Source: Neopestalotiopsis rosae
Taxonomy: Eukaryota; Ascomycota; Sordariomycetes; Amphisphaeriales; Sporocadaceae
Assembly (NCBI GenBank): GCA_023078685.1
Contig: JALGAS010000001.1
Span: 5,580,001-5,644,000, forward strand
Direction: 5' to 3'
DNA length: 64,000 nucleotides
Part shown: piece by piece, positions 47,901-58,700 of the stretch
Layout: every line of letters starts with the position of its first letter
How positions within the stretch are numbered: position 1 is the first letter of the stretch
Notes under the pieces: model-generated
What the model was told of the DNA's origin: nothing
Seen by the model: only the letters and a program-made list of their open reading frames with translations
Databases searched by the model: none
Program-made: the position numbers and the translations under genes

Positions 47901-49739
47901 ACCGTCAAGGCCGCCTTGGCCGACTCTGTACCGGATGCTTTCGACCGCCCGAGCATCTTGCCAGGCAGAGGCTCCATGCTCAGCCCGCATGAGAATGAGT
48001 CGCCAGTCGCCACTGAGCAGGAGAAGAAGAATTGGCGAGCGTCTTTCATACCACCAAGATCTGAATCAAGGCTCGGCGACTATGATCAGGAGTCCGAATC
48101 TTGTGGTCCTCTCGTAAAAGCACCCTTTAATGGCACGATGCGCCAGTGGGAGGCACAGATGGAAATCGTGCTCAAGGATATTTACAACTCAATCCGTGAT
48201 GACCGTCTACCACTTTTCGGCGGTGCGCCAGAACCACCACCGCAACAGCAGCCGGGAGGTCTATTTGCAATGAACGTGCTGAGGCGTACACCCAGCGTTA
48301 TTAGCAAATCTCCTTCCGAGTCTGCTTCAACCACTAGAGGTCGTCTGGAAGGCTCTGGTGGACCGAATGGACGTTGGAGTTCCAAGAGTCGATCGCGGCC
48401 GCGTCTCGGAACTGCTGGCTTTTCATCTAGCCGAACGAGCTTCGACGATGGTAATTCCATCTGGAGCCCTGCTGGATCGTCGGCCACCTGGAGTCGCTAT
48501 TCTTTGGGTCGGACCCAAACGTCGCCGTCGATGGACTCTCTGGGTTCGCATTATCTGCACGGCGATTACCAGCAGTCGATGGGTTTCGCTAGTGCCCTCT
48601 CCCAAGCCATTATTCGCGAGGATCACCAGCTTGAGCTTACACGCTCGGTCATGAGTGAAGAAGTCAATGGCGCCGCCCTCCTGGACGACGAGTCACTGGA
48701 ACTGACGGGACCTCCATGGATGAAGGAAGGTATCGTCATACACAAGCATCATCTTGACGGTATCGACAAGAAGGCTAAAGACCGGAATTGGAGCGAGGTT
48801 TTCGCTGTTATTCAAAAGGGACAGTTGAGTCTTTTCTCCTTCTCAACCAAGTCAACGCGCCAGAAGACACGTCTGGGCCGCAAGCAGGGTGCTGGTGCCG
48901 TGGTCGGCGGTGGCAATTGGCAGGAGAATGCCACCAACCTGGGTACTTTCTCGCTTCGACAGACGCTCGCCTCCGCACTACCGCCCCCTGGCTATTCCCG
49001 AACCCGACCCAATGTGTGGGCTCTTAGCCTGCCGACGGGTGCCGTGCATCTTTTCCAAGTAGGCACGCCTGAAATCAGCAAGGAATTTGTCCTTACGGTC
49101 AACTACTGGTCTGCGCGCCTTTCTACTCACCCGCTGGTCGGTGGTATCTCCAACATTGAGTACGGTTGGAGTGACGCCTGTATCAATACTGCTCTCGTGA
49201 ATGTCATGAGCAATGACACGCAGAATACGACACGGCCTGGTTCGGCTGCAGCCGGGCGCACCTCGATGCACAGCCGTAACGGAAGTCGCCAAAGCAGTCT
49301 GAGATCTAGTTTTGAGGTGGGAGGTTCTAGTGTTCGTGCCAAGCTTCCTGGTGATCGCATTCACATCTCCGAATGGGCACCGCCGGCCCAGTCCATGCGG
49401 CCCTCCGACTTTTCCGAATCCGAACAACTCGAAACTCTCGAGGCGTATGTTAAAGGCATCGAAGATGAGTTGCAGAAACATAATCAACTCCGATCGCCAA
49501 TGCTTCTGGCATTCACTCCCAGGGGTAATAACGCAGCCAAGGCCATGGCAAATTGGGAGAAGAAATCAGCCTACCTCCTCAGGGAGATTGTCAAGTTCAG
49601 GACGTATGTCGACTCTCTCCAGACGGCCAATACCAGAAGAAAGGAGATTTATGATGAAAGAGAGATCGCCCGACGCGCTGCCCGTGGCGATCACGACGAC
49701 GAAGAGACTATGGAGGCTGAAGATGACCATGAGGTCTAA
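44935..49739 (+). CDS. Sec7- and PH-domain Arf guanine nucleotide exchange factor (Syt1-like)
   Basis: Activates Arf GTPases on Golgi or endosomal membranes by exchanging GDP for GTP. It is 1582 residues from exons 44935-47734 and 47791-49739; the 56 bp intron splits the Sec7 domain and has a CTAAC branch site. Residues 1-830 are disordered and rich in Ser, Pro and Arg, with stretches such as PPPVPLPPP. The Sec7 domain covers about 840-1010: the catalytic glutamate finger is Glu906 in RAETQQIDR, and HTMCYSIMLLNTDLH follows the splice. A second Ser/Arg-rich linker leads to a PH domain at about 1243-1385 (EGIVIHKHHLDG to YWSARLSTHP) and a charged, probably coiled C-terminus at about 1460-1560. 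Domain order matches yeast Syt1 and its filamentous homologs. The frame is open further upstream, but the first ATG in it is at 44935. Confidence 0.93.
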
Positions 49740-50367
49740 TTCGAACGGAGAGAGAGTTTTTGATCTCATCTGTTCAAAGTTTTTGCCATGTATATTTTTT
49801 TTCTGAGCGATTCTCACGAAGTAGAGCTCAGCGCCTACGACTTTTGATCTGCCAATCCTGACGAGCATAGATAGTCGCAGGCAATGCTTTCGCATGTTCT
49901 TGATACCCGGTTTGGCGCACTTTTATTTACATCATCTCTAATTTTTGGTACGAATGTTAGCGTGTACAAAACGATTACGAATGAGGAAATCGGCTCAAGG
50001 GGCAGGTAAAACACAAAAACAAAGAGGGTGTTGACCATACTATACAATAAATAGCGGACCTGGTAAATAAAAATGTCATAATCAAAACCAAGAAAACATG
50101 TTGGCGTGATATATGTATGAAATTTAGATGTCTCTCAGTGGTTGGCAGTAAGAGGCTCACTAGTGACAAGATTATTTTGCTGCTTACTATTTGGGGTGTT
50201 TGTACATTCCTATGGGAGTGTGGATCTATTGTATATATTGTAAAGTACAAATGCTGGTGCAGGTAGTTGTAAAATTCTTGCTCAACGACACCCGATCGAT
50301 ATATATCTGATGGCTCATACATGTTGACCAGATGACTGCACCTAATGTGGTTTCTCATCTCCAAGAA
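49740..50367. terminator. Convergent 3' ends of the Sec7 and PPR-like genes
   Basis: About 630 bp of A+T-rich sequence between two stop codons facing each other. It must contain both polyadenylation regions. No gene is seen. Confidence 0.5.
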
Positions 50368-52965
50368 TCACTGCCTCGGCGTACTGGATACACGCTGCTG
50401 TAGTTTCTGCGAACCACCCCGCTTGTCCGCCTCGACATAGGCCTCCGTATCCTCGGGCGCGGGCCAGTGCCACGACGAGTCGGCCTCGGCGATGCGGCTC
50501 ATCTTGGCGTCAAGCCGCGCGCGCACGGCATCGTCGAGACGCGGCCCGCAAAAGGCCTCGAACGCGCAGAGCATCTTGGCGACCATGAGCCGGCCGCCGT
50601 CGCCCTTGCGCTCTACCTCCTCGTCCACCAGGTCCTTGTGGTCGAGCACCCAGTCGAGCAGCGCCACCATGGAGTCCGTGTCCTCGAGAAAGGCGAGGGT
50701 GCGCATGTACCCGTGCAGATGGGCTGGGGTGACCGGGTGTAGGAAGCCGGCGAGCTCGAACCTTTTGGAATCGGGAGAGGATGTGATCGGGGTCGTCAGC
50801 TTTCTGAACATGTCTCGTAGGGCCTGATCGGCTGCGCGGAGCAGATTGCTGGTGCGTGAGTCTCCGTGCATGAGACGAACTGGTAGATGCGAATCGGCGT
50901 GCCGGGAGTCCAAGTCAGCGCGGACAAACAGCGACACGGCCAATTTCTGCACGGTACGGCACAGATAGAGGAATATCTCTGGATCGGTGCCCACGCTGGT
51001 TTCGATGCTGGCATTGACCTGAAGGAACAAGTCCAAGGCCTCGACGTCGTTGGCTACTCGTTCGTTCTTGTTGACGAGCGCAAGGTTAGGCCTCGCCAGT
51101 GAACGACAAATGATTTGCCAAGCTGGGCGAAACGTTGCCGCCTCAGTTGTGCCTGGAGCCAACCTAGCCTTGGTAAGCGTAATGGCTTGATGTATCTGGT
51201 TCAACTCGGTATTTGATATCTTGTTTTTGCCACGTCGATCTGGGTGTAGACGACATAGTAATTGTATATAACTTCGAAAGACAAGTAGAGGTATCCGACG
51301 CAGAATCGTGTGAAGATACGTCTTGTTTGACAGCATGTGAGCTACGGCATCGGCATTGATAGTGCTATCTCGTAGGTACTGTTGTCCTTCGGCGACAGAC
51401 CGGGCATTCGACACGAGGTTTTGGAGACATATCCCTTGTGGTTTTATTCCTTGGCTCAACATATGTTGGTAGAGGCTTTGCAAGGTAGGAGGCGTCAGTC
51501 GAGCTAGTTCGTATTCGCTGAAATTGCCGTGGTGGACTGGCAGCGTCTCCCGGGAGTCGCCAGGTAAGACGTCCCTGGAAGGGTGCGACTCGGCAGCTTG
51601 AAGTTTCAGGAACATCTCAGTATAGACCTGCAGGGATGGTTCCACGTCCGTGAAGGAAATGAAAACTCTCCAGGCCTCTTGGGAGTTTCTCGTAGCGCGC
51701 ACCTTCATTGCCCAGACGGTATAGAAATTGTCCTGTTCCTTTTCGTTTGTCCACTCCCTGGGCGCAAGACTTCTGGTCTGTATCGTGGGCGGTTGGTTGG
51801 CAGCTTCGCCGCCAAGGACATTGAGAGCTCTCTCGTACTCATCTTGCGGATAACCCGCTTCAGTCGAAAGAGTTCCCGCTCTAACACTGCGCGACTGGTC
51901 ATCCTCGGGCGTCCTCTTGGCATCATGGCCAGTGAAATCCTGTCTGTAGGGCGGCCAAGACTTGGCATATCTCATCGCGACTCCACGCTCAGCTGCTGAT
52001 TTCTTTTGTGCCACCAGAACTTTTCGGATGGCTCGATAGCTGAGTCTATCTATGACAAGCGGCCGTCGCAATGAGTCTGAGGTGGCAAGAAGTTTCCTTT
52101 GCGCTCGCCAATTGAATTCCATGTTGCGAATCGGCTCAAATGATGCAGGTCGGCTGAACTCGGATAGTGCCATATTGAAAACACGACATCGCTTATGATA
52201 TAAATTCTCATCCTCTTCGATGTGGTGTAGATTAACGAGATAAGTACTGGTGAGGTCTGCGAGAGCTGGTATAGATCTCGGCCAGAAGGCCAGTACGCGT
52301 CGAGTGAGCCTCCGCAGGACAAGGATGAATTTTGATACGCCCAATCGGACTCTGTGGTCCTTTGGTGATGTATCTCCCGGTTGCTGTGGGTCACATGTCC
52401 GCGGAGTCAGGTACTCTTTCGTGATATACTCCAAAATCTTTCGCAGCGAGTCTGGAGATCGAAACGGGCGGCCACTCGATAGGATGTTCATCAAGACAAA
52501 TATTGGCTTTGGTCTGTCACTTGATACAAGCCGCGAGACACAGTCATCCCCATTCTCGCCCGACATAATCCAGATCCAATGGTCTATATCAGCCTCGCGC
52601 CAACCTCTCCTCTCCAGGCTGTTGAGGCGATCCTGCCACAGAGCAGAATTCGTTCTCGAAACAATAGCGGCCAGCTCTTTGTCATTCCCCAGATCTTGTT
52701 GCCTCAAAAGCTTCTGGAATGTCATCAATGGCAGCCGTTCACTGTTGATCTTGGCCATTGTCCTGAAGAGGGGGCCATAGCGACGGGCTTGCTCTGGGTG
52801 TTGGCGTTCGAGTCTCAGGGCCAATGCGCGACTTGGTTCAATCTTCAGTTTTGGGAAGCGGTGTCGTCTGGTACTGGTCAACTCGGACAAGGTTTGGGCA
52901 AAAGTAGCTCGGGTGCCCCAGAAAGACCCAGCTCGTCGTGGCACGATTAATTGTTGGGCGCTCAT
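50368..52965 (-). CDS. Large conserved fungal protein, probably mitochondrial and PPR-like
   Basis: Single-exon gene of 865 residues. The first 45 residues are rich in Arg, Ser and Thr with only one acidic residue (MSAQQLIVPRRAGSFWGTRA at the start), as in mitochondrial import signals. The rest is mainly helical, Leu- and Arg-rich, with repeated helix-turn-helix-like stretches (for example FVLMNILSSGRPF, YQHMLSQGIKPQGICLQNLV and HGYMRTLAFLEDTDSMVALL). The last two resemble degenerate pentatricopeptide repeats, which bind organellar RNA. I do not recognise a named ortholog. It shares a 544 bp divergent promoter with a second probable mitochondrial gene. A role in mitochondrial RNA processing or translation is inferred from these features only. 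Confidence 0.75.
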   Translation of the reverse strand: MSAQQLIVPRRAGSFWGTRATFAQTLSELTSTRRHRFPKLKIEPSRALALRLERQHPEQARRYGPLFRTMAKINSERLPLMTFQKLLRQQDLGNDKELAAIVSRTNSALWQDRLNSLERRGWREADIDHWIWIMSGENGDDCVSRLVSSDRPKPIFVLMNILSSGRPFRSPDSLRKILEYITKEYLTPRTCDPQQPGDTSPKDHRVRLGVSKFILVLRRLTRRVLAFWPRSIPALADLTSTYLVNLHHIEEDENLYHKRCRVFNMALSEFSRPASFEPIRNMEFNWRAQRKLLATSDSLRRPLVIDRLSYRAIRKVLVAQKKSAAERGVAMRYAKSWPPYRQDFTGHDAKRTPEDDQSRSVRAGTLSTEAGYPQDEYERALNVLGGEAANQPPTIQTRSLAPREWTNEKEQDNFYTVWAMKVRATRNSQEAWRVFISFTDVEPSLQVYTEMFLKLQAAESHPSRDVLPGDSRETLPVHHGNFSEYELARLTPPTLQSLYQHMLSQGIKPQGICLQNLVSNARSVAEGQQYLRDSTINADAVAHMLSNKTYLHTILRRIPLLVFRSYIQLLCRLHPDRRGKNKISNTELNQIHQAITLTKARLAPGTTEAATFRPAWQIICRSLARPNLALVNKNERVANDVEALDLFLQVNASIETSVGTDPEIFLYLCRTVQKLAVSLFVRADLDSRHADSHLPVRLMHGDSRTSNLLRAADQALRDMFRKLTTPITSSPDSKRFELAGFLHPVTPAHLHGYMRTLAFLEDTDSMVALLDWVLDHKDLVDEEVERKGDGGRLMVAKMLCAFEAFCGPRLDDAVRARLDAKMSRIAEADSSWHWPAPEDTEAYVEADKRGGSQKLQQRVSSTPRQ

Positions 52966-53509
52966 CGTAGATCATGGAGCAATGGATTCAGCCTGTCCAT
53001 AAAGTAGTTAGCTTGTGTTTCGATGCTTAAGACATATGATATGACCACCGAGAGAAGATATACTCACCTTCAAGACTCTATGTTGACTGAGATTGAACAC
53101 CTTGTGCCAGCTCTTCGAATCGTTAGTTGGCGCAAAGCCGGCATTGTTACTTTCGCAAGCAGGCGAAGGCAGGCTGAACGCTCTGCCGCCTTTAATTATG
53201 AATCGGAGAGCATACGAGTCGCAAAGATGGACTCAATCGAAGTTGACAATCATAGAACAGAGCAACTCTTCTTGACCTCTGTTCTTCGCAGCATGGCAAT
53301 CCGAAGTTGATTGGCAGAACATGTACATACATCATTCAGCGGGACGCGGGTCGCGGTCTTCCATCAAGGTAGGGATGGAGCACTTTAAAGTGGGGAGCTT
53401 TCCGATAAGAAATTCTTATCGCACCTTCGGTCCCTGCTGTTACTGACGTACCGGGGATACCCGTCGTACCAGCATGGTGTAATTTTTGGCCGAAGTATCA
53501 ACAGTGCCC
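52966..53509. promoter_or_regulatory. Divergent promoter of the two mitochondrial-protein genes
   Basis: The 544 bp between ATG codons at 52965 (minus) and 53510 (plus) must drive both genes. No coding exon is supported in it. A small frame at 53023-53310 has no motif. Confidence 0.6.
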
Positions 53510-54880
53510 ATGGCATTTGCTTCCCGTTTTCTACTTTGCAAACATTCCAACAACTTCCCGACTATTGCAGATTCGCACATTTTCTGCCCCGTCTATGGCG
53601 AGAATACCGCCATGATGCGACGATCAACACAAAAGATCACGGCCCCATTGGCGCGGCAACTTCACACCACGAATCTGCCGACCCCGCGACCCCAGCGCTC
53701 TTTCCACCAGAGCACTTATTTGGCGCTGCCCAGGAAGCGCGACTTCTTCACATCGAATCGCTTACTTGCGAGTGTCAACACGATCGTCGACTCGACAACG
53801 TCTCCCGATACTGTTGAAAATGGCAAGCAGGAGCAGCGGCCGCCGGTGGTTCCCCCGATGAAGCGGAAGCCCGCCCGATCATCGGCTGCTTCCAAGAAGA
53901 ACCTTCGTGCCACTTCCATGGTCAAGAAGTCCAAAAGAACAGAGACTAGAAGCCCTGTCGCCGAGGTCGCTGATGATGCTAGCGATTACACGCATACAAT
54001 ACGGGCCATTAATGTGGCCCAATCATTTGACATGGAAATGGTTGAAGAGTCTCTAAGGGGACATGGATTTGCCATTGATCCAGATAACGCAGGACTGGAT
54101 AGCAATGCCGTTGTCCATGCGAGATCATACAACAATGGCGATATTTTTGTGTTCAGCTCCGGCACTGTAGTGTCCTGGTCCGTCCCTGCCGATGCGGTGA
54201 CGCAAATTGCGACTCGGCAGTTACTCAACGCGGCGAATCTCCCACATGTGGCGGATCTGGAGTTTGAAGATTTAGATTTCACCACTGATGAATCGCGAGA
54301 CAATAGTTTTATCAGGGAAGAGGAGGTCGTGCTCGGCACTCGGGACCAGTCTCCCGAGGGGCGTCTCGACATTACCATGGCCAAGATTGCGTTTTCCATG
54401 GGCTTGGCTCGGAGCACAAAGCTGGCGGTGCTGGAGAATAAGCTCAATGAGTTTCTTGAGACGGCCAGGCCTGTCGCCCGGACACTCGCAGGCGGTTCCG
54501 AACTACCTCAGAACCACAAGACGGTTCTCAAGTATCTGGGCGAAATTCTCGGGCTCAGATCCCAGCTCAACCATTACTCAGAGCTCACCGATGATCTGCC
54601 GGACATTTTCTGGGACAAAGATTCCAAGATTGAGAATTACTATAATACGGTCAGCAGAATTCTCGATGTCAATCCAAGAATTCGGCAGCTCAATGCTAGA
54701 ATCGACTATGCATATGAGACCGTTAGCGTCATGAGGGAAATGTCCAGCGAAAAGAGAGGTCACCGGCTTGAATGGATCATTATCGTTCTCATCTCTGTAG
54801 AAGTCGTATTTGAGCTGAGAAGGATATATCGCGAGGAGTTTCAGGAAATTGGCGTTGAAAAAGCTGCTGAATCGGCTTGA
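53510..54880 (+). CDS. RMND1/DUF155 family mitochondrial inner membrane protein
   Basis: Intronless gene, 456 residues. Members of this family (human RMND1, yeast Rmd1, Rmd8 and Rrg-like proteins, fission yeast Sif2/Sif3) sit in mitochondrial or other membranes and are needed for mitochondrial translation or sporulation functions. The N-terminus is Arg/Ser/Thr-rich with several Met and no early acidic run, consistent with mitochondrial import. DUF155 spans about residues 175-425, with NNGDIFVFSSGTVVSWSV, IAFSMGLARSTKLAVLE, and the PDIFWDKDSKIENYYNTVSR segment near the end. A single membrane helix (LEWIIIVLISVEVVFEL) lies near the C-terminus, as is typical. The frame opens eight codons upstream, but the first ATG is at 53510; further ATGs at 53612-53615 could be used as well. 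Confidence 0.92.
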   Translation: MAFASRFLLCKHSNNFPTIADSHIFCPVYGENTAMMRRSTQKITAPLARQLHTTNLPTPRPQRSFHQSTYLALPRKRDFFTSNRLLASVNTIVDSTTSPDTVENGKQEQRPPVVPPMKRKPARSSAASKKNLRATSMVKKSKRTETRSPVAEVADDASDYTHTIRAINVAQSFDMEMVEESLRGHGFAIDPDNAGLDSNAVVHARSYNNGDIFVFSSGTVVSWSVPADAVTQIATRQLLNAANLPHVADLEFEDLDFTTDESRDNSFIREEEVVLGTRDQSPEGRLDITMAKIAFSMGLARSTKLAVLENKLNEFLETARPVARTLAGGSELPQNHKTVLKYLGEILGLRSQLNHYSELTDDLPDIFWDKDSKIENYYNTVSRILDVNPRIRQLNARIDYAYETVSVMREMSSEKRGHRLEWIIIVLISVEVVFELRRIYREEFQEIGVEKAAESA

Positions 54881-55768
54881 AAAGAAATGATTTTATTAGA
54901 CACTGTAACCAATGATACCCAACTCTATCTCTTATAGAAACCCAATTTCCTTTCCCTCAATGATTTGACAGAAAATAAAAAGAGAAACAGGCTCAAGATG
55001 GTCGTAGTTCATTGGATATAAAACGAATTGCTATCATGCTCTAACTTTCATTTGGCATAAGTGTATATTGATTATATACCAAAATGTGAATGCACTAAAT
55101 ATGCAGGCCCCAGCGCCACTCCCATTGAATACTCGGGCTTCCGTTTGCGTTCCTGCATTCTTTTGTTGTTCTGGTCGCGGTTTAAGGAATGGAAAGAGCG
55201 CCCCCACCTTACCTCATTAGCTCCTTCCCTGTCCAATTAGCGCCGAATAAAGTCAATTTTTGAATTGACTTCGACCCATGATCGTGTATGTATTCATTCA
55301 CTTCTCAAAGCAGTCATTTAATTGCCATTGGAATGAAAGTCATGTCTTAGTGACTCTGCTAAACATTCTTCACTCAAATTTTCAAGTTAAATCATATTAC
55401 CTTCACGAATTTCGTCATTTATCACACTCTCGTTAATATCCCATATTACGACTTGTGTGAATTGTGCCCTGAGTCGCGACGAAACTGCTGCGCGTCAGCA
55501 ATAGACGTTGATTTTTCGGCTGTGAATTGTCGACGACAACGGAGGAAATTTCTTGGGGTTTCGATTTGAATATTCGAGATTGGCTTGAATTGTTTCCCAC
55601 CAAGCGCGTCTGCTATACTTCTATATGAAATGGCACCCAGGTGAACGCGTTGAAGAACACACCCCCACAACCATCAATTCACCACCGAAATCGACAATGC
55701 ACAGGGTACTGCGATCGAATAGTGGCGGGAATTCATGGGCAAATTGCTACCTCCAACGGTAGTCTTTG
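54881..55768. other. Intergenic region, terminator and promoter
   Basis: About 890 bp, A+T rich, between the DUF155 stop and the methyltransferase start. No gene is supported; it should contain the promoter of the methyltransferase. Confidence 0.5.
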
Positions 55769-58700
55769 ATGTATCGCGAAAATATGGCCGAGGAAGATCA
55801 TGACTTCTCACTTCGCCCATCGACTCCAGATGGGCAGCCCAGCATGTGGACCAAATTCGGCGACTTTTTTCTCTATGAAAACGGGACAAGCACTCCAGAA
55901 AGATTCTTGAACATGAGTCAGTCACCACGTCTATCGGAATTCTCTTTCGGTATTCCGGAATTGGAGACGTCACAAACTGCGAGCCCAGCAACCCTTCTGG
56001 CGATGAATAGCAGTGATGAGGATGTGCCATCAGATCCTATTCTTGAGAATCAGACATCTCCAAGGCAAACTCAAAGCTTCCAAGAGACTTTGAACGAGAT
56101 CAGACACATGCCCAGATCCAGCAACATCATTGTTGACCTCCCAAAATCAACATTAGTCCACCCACGCTCGGCGTACTCCGGATTCATTCCGAGCGCACCT
56201 CATGTCAGAGAGCATGAAGCGGTCTCTGCACTTCTCGATGCTCTGGGCAATACGTCGGATGAGTTCATCGAAATCGGCTTGACAGAATTCACCATATATC
56301 TTGACAGCGCGATATATCCAATCGAGTTGCGGCCTCTTCATCAACTCGCGACGCAAGCAGCAGGCGACAAGTTCTACTTTGACGGGATCCTACACCATGG
56401 CGATCAAAGATATTTTGTCCAAAAAATCCCTTTCCGCGAGCTCCCGATTGGTAATTACTGCGACACCGACAAAGATTCTGTCAATGATCAAATTTGGATT
56501 CGATCTATGCATAATCGAAAGAAAGAGATCTACTATAAGCTGGAGAAACCATCGACAGACTATGAAAGATACTGGGTACCATTTCTTTGGGTCGCGGATC
56601 TAGCGAAACATGTGGTTGACTACTGCTCGCACCTTCAACAGAGGAAAAGAAAAGCTAGGCTCGATGACTTTGGTTCCAACTTTGCTGCCTACGTCAACGA
56701 AACTCATTCTCAGTCAGAAGTCTTTCAAAGGTGGTATGCAACGCATGGATCCGCTGATTTCCGTACTGCAGTGGCTGCAAATATTGACTTCATCTGGAAA
56801 GAAGCACTTGGCTTGCCACATCCTGATTGTAAGATTGCTACTTGGCACGATTTCTGGCGCGAGATCAAGGGAGATTACTATACACCAATGAAGCCATTGC
56901 CCAACAAGAAACCCGCAACCATCCCAAAGACTGTTGTCACGCCTTATGTTTTCGACCTCTTCAGCCATATGGGATTTGATGCAATAATGAAGCCAACAAC
57001 AACGAGCCATGACGTCGAAATCGATCACATCCGCCAGGTCAATGATACGCGTGGTAACAAAATTGTGTTGCACCAAGGGCAGAACAGGCTTAGAGACCAC
57101 GATGATTTTGTGGCGAGTATTGAGGTTGGCGATGTTATTTCGACTCCACCAGATGACCGCAGCACTGGCAGCAAATGGAAGAGAGAAACCTCAAAGCATC
57201 ATGATGCTGATTACGTATGGTATGGCATGGTTCAAAAGGTACATGTAACTGAGGATGGACATAGATCATTTGACGTGATCTGGATGTACCAGTCAAGGGA
57301 TACGCCCTGCGCCTTGATGAAATATCCTTGGTCAAATGAGTTGTTCCTATCAGACACATGTACGTGCGAGACTGCTCGTATTGATGAACAAGACGTGTTA
57401 GCTACCCATCAGGTGGCTTGGTTTGGTGATCATTCGTCGGCAGCCACTGACCAACTGTTTGTGAGGCAGACGTACTTGGCAGCAGAGAGGTGTTGGGTTG
57501 CACTTTCAGATGATCACATGGTGTGCAATCATCAGAAAAAGTGCAAGCACCGAAGTTCGCACATACGGTACAGTCGAGGGGATACAGTCCTTGTGAAGCT
57601 GCCAAAGTCGACTCGCCTAGAGCCATGCATCATCGAAAGGCTATACAAGGAGGACGAAAAGAGATGGGCGAGACTGCGCAAGCTGCTTCGGCGTCATGAA
57701 TTGGAATTGGGAATTACTTGCCCATCGAACGAGCTCGTCTACTCCGACCAGCTTGTTGAGCTCGATTCTAAAAGAATTGTCCGACATTGCTTAGTCAGAA
57801 GTTTTCTTCCCGATGATCCAATCTGTTCTCCGTACAGTCGAGGGGGCACTGGTGATACCTTCTACTTCACTACCAGACTCCTTGGTGGCGATTCGGGCAA
57901 AATTATAGCTTTGGATGACACGGATTCTTTTGACTTTCGACAGGGATTCCTCCCCGAGGACACCGGTGCAAAACGAAAGCTTTGCGGCCTAGATCTGTTC
58001 TGCGGGGGCGGCAATTTTGGTCGGGGCATCGAGGATGGCGGCGGTGTTGAAATGAGATGGGCGAATGACATATCTCCTAACGCTATACACTCGTACATGG
58101 CCAACTGTGCGCCAGATACGTGCAAACCATATCTGGGTTCGATTGATGATCTCCTTGATCGAGCTCTTGCCGGCGATTCTAATGTGCCACGACCAGGAGA
58201 CATCGGATTGATATCTGGCGGCTCACCATGCCAAGGCTTTTCCCGACTAACCTCGAAAGGTAATCAGCAAAGTATGAAGCAGTTCAAGAATCGGTCGCTA
58301 GTTGCGTCTTTCGCATCTTTCGTGGATCACTACAGGCCTCAATTTGGGCTTCTCGAGAATGTCCTCTCCATGATCAAAACAGGCGAAAAGCGGGACGAAT
58401 GTTTCTTCTCCCAACTGGTTTGCTGTCTCGTCGGCCTTGGCTACCAGGTACGGATCATATATGCTGATGCTTGGTCGTACGGAGCTCCCCAGTCAAGATC
58501 CCGCGTATTTTTGATTTTCGCCGCTTTGGGAGTACAAATGCCCAAGGCCCCTCCCGTGACACATTCTCATCCACCTGGTACGAAAATTGGGACCATGGGC
58601 AAGATGTCGAACGAGCAACCATTTGGCGAAAGGGTTCACGCGCCAACGCCATTTGAATTTATCAGTGCTTCGGCGGCTACTCGTGATCTACCCAACATTC

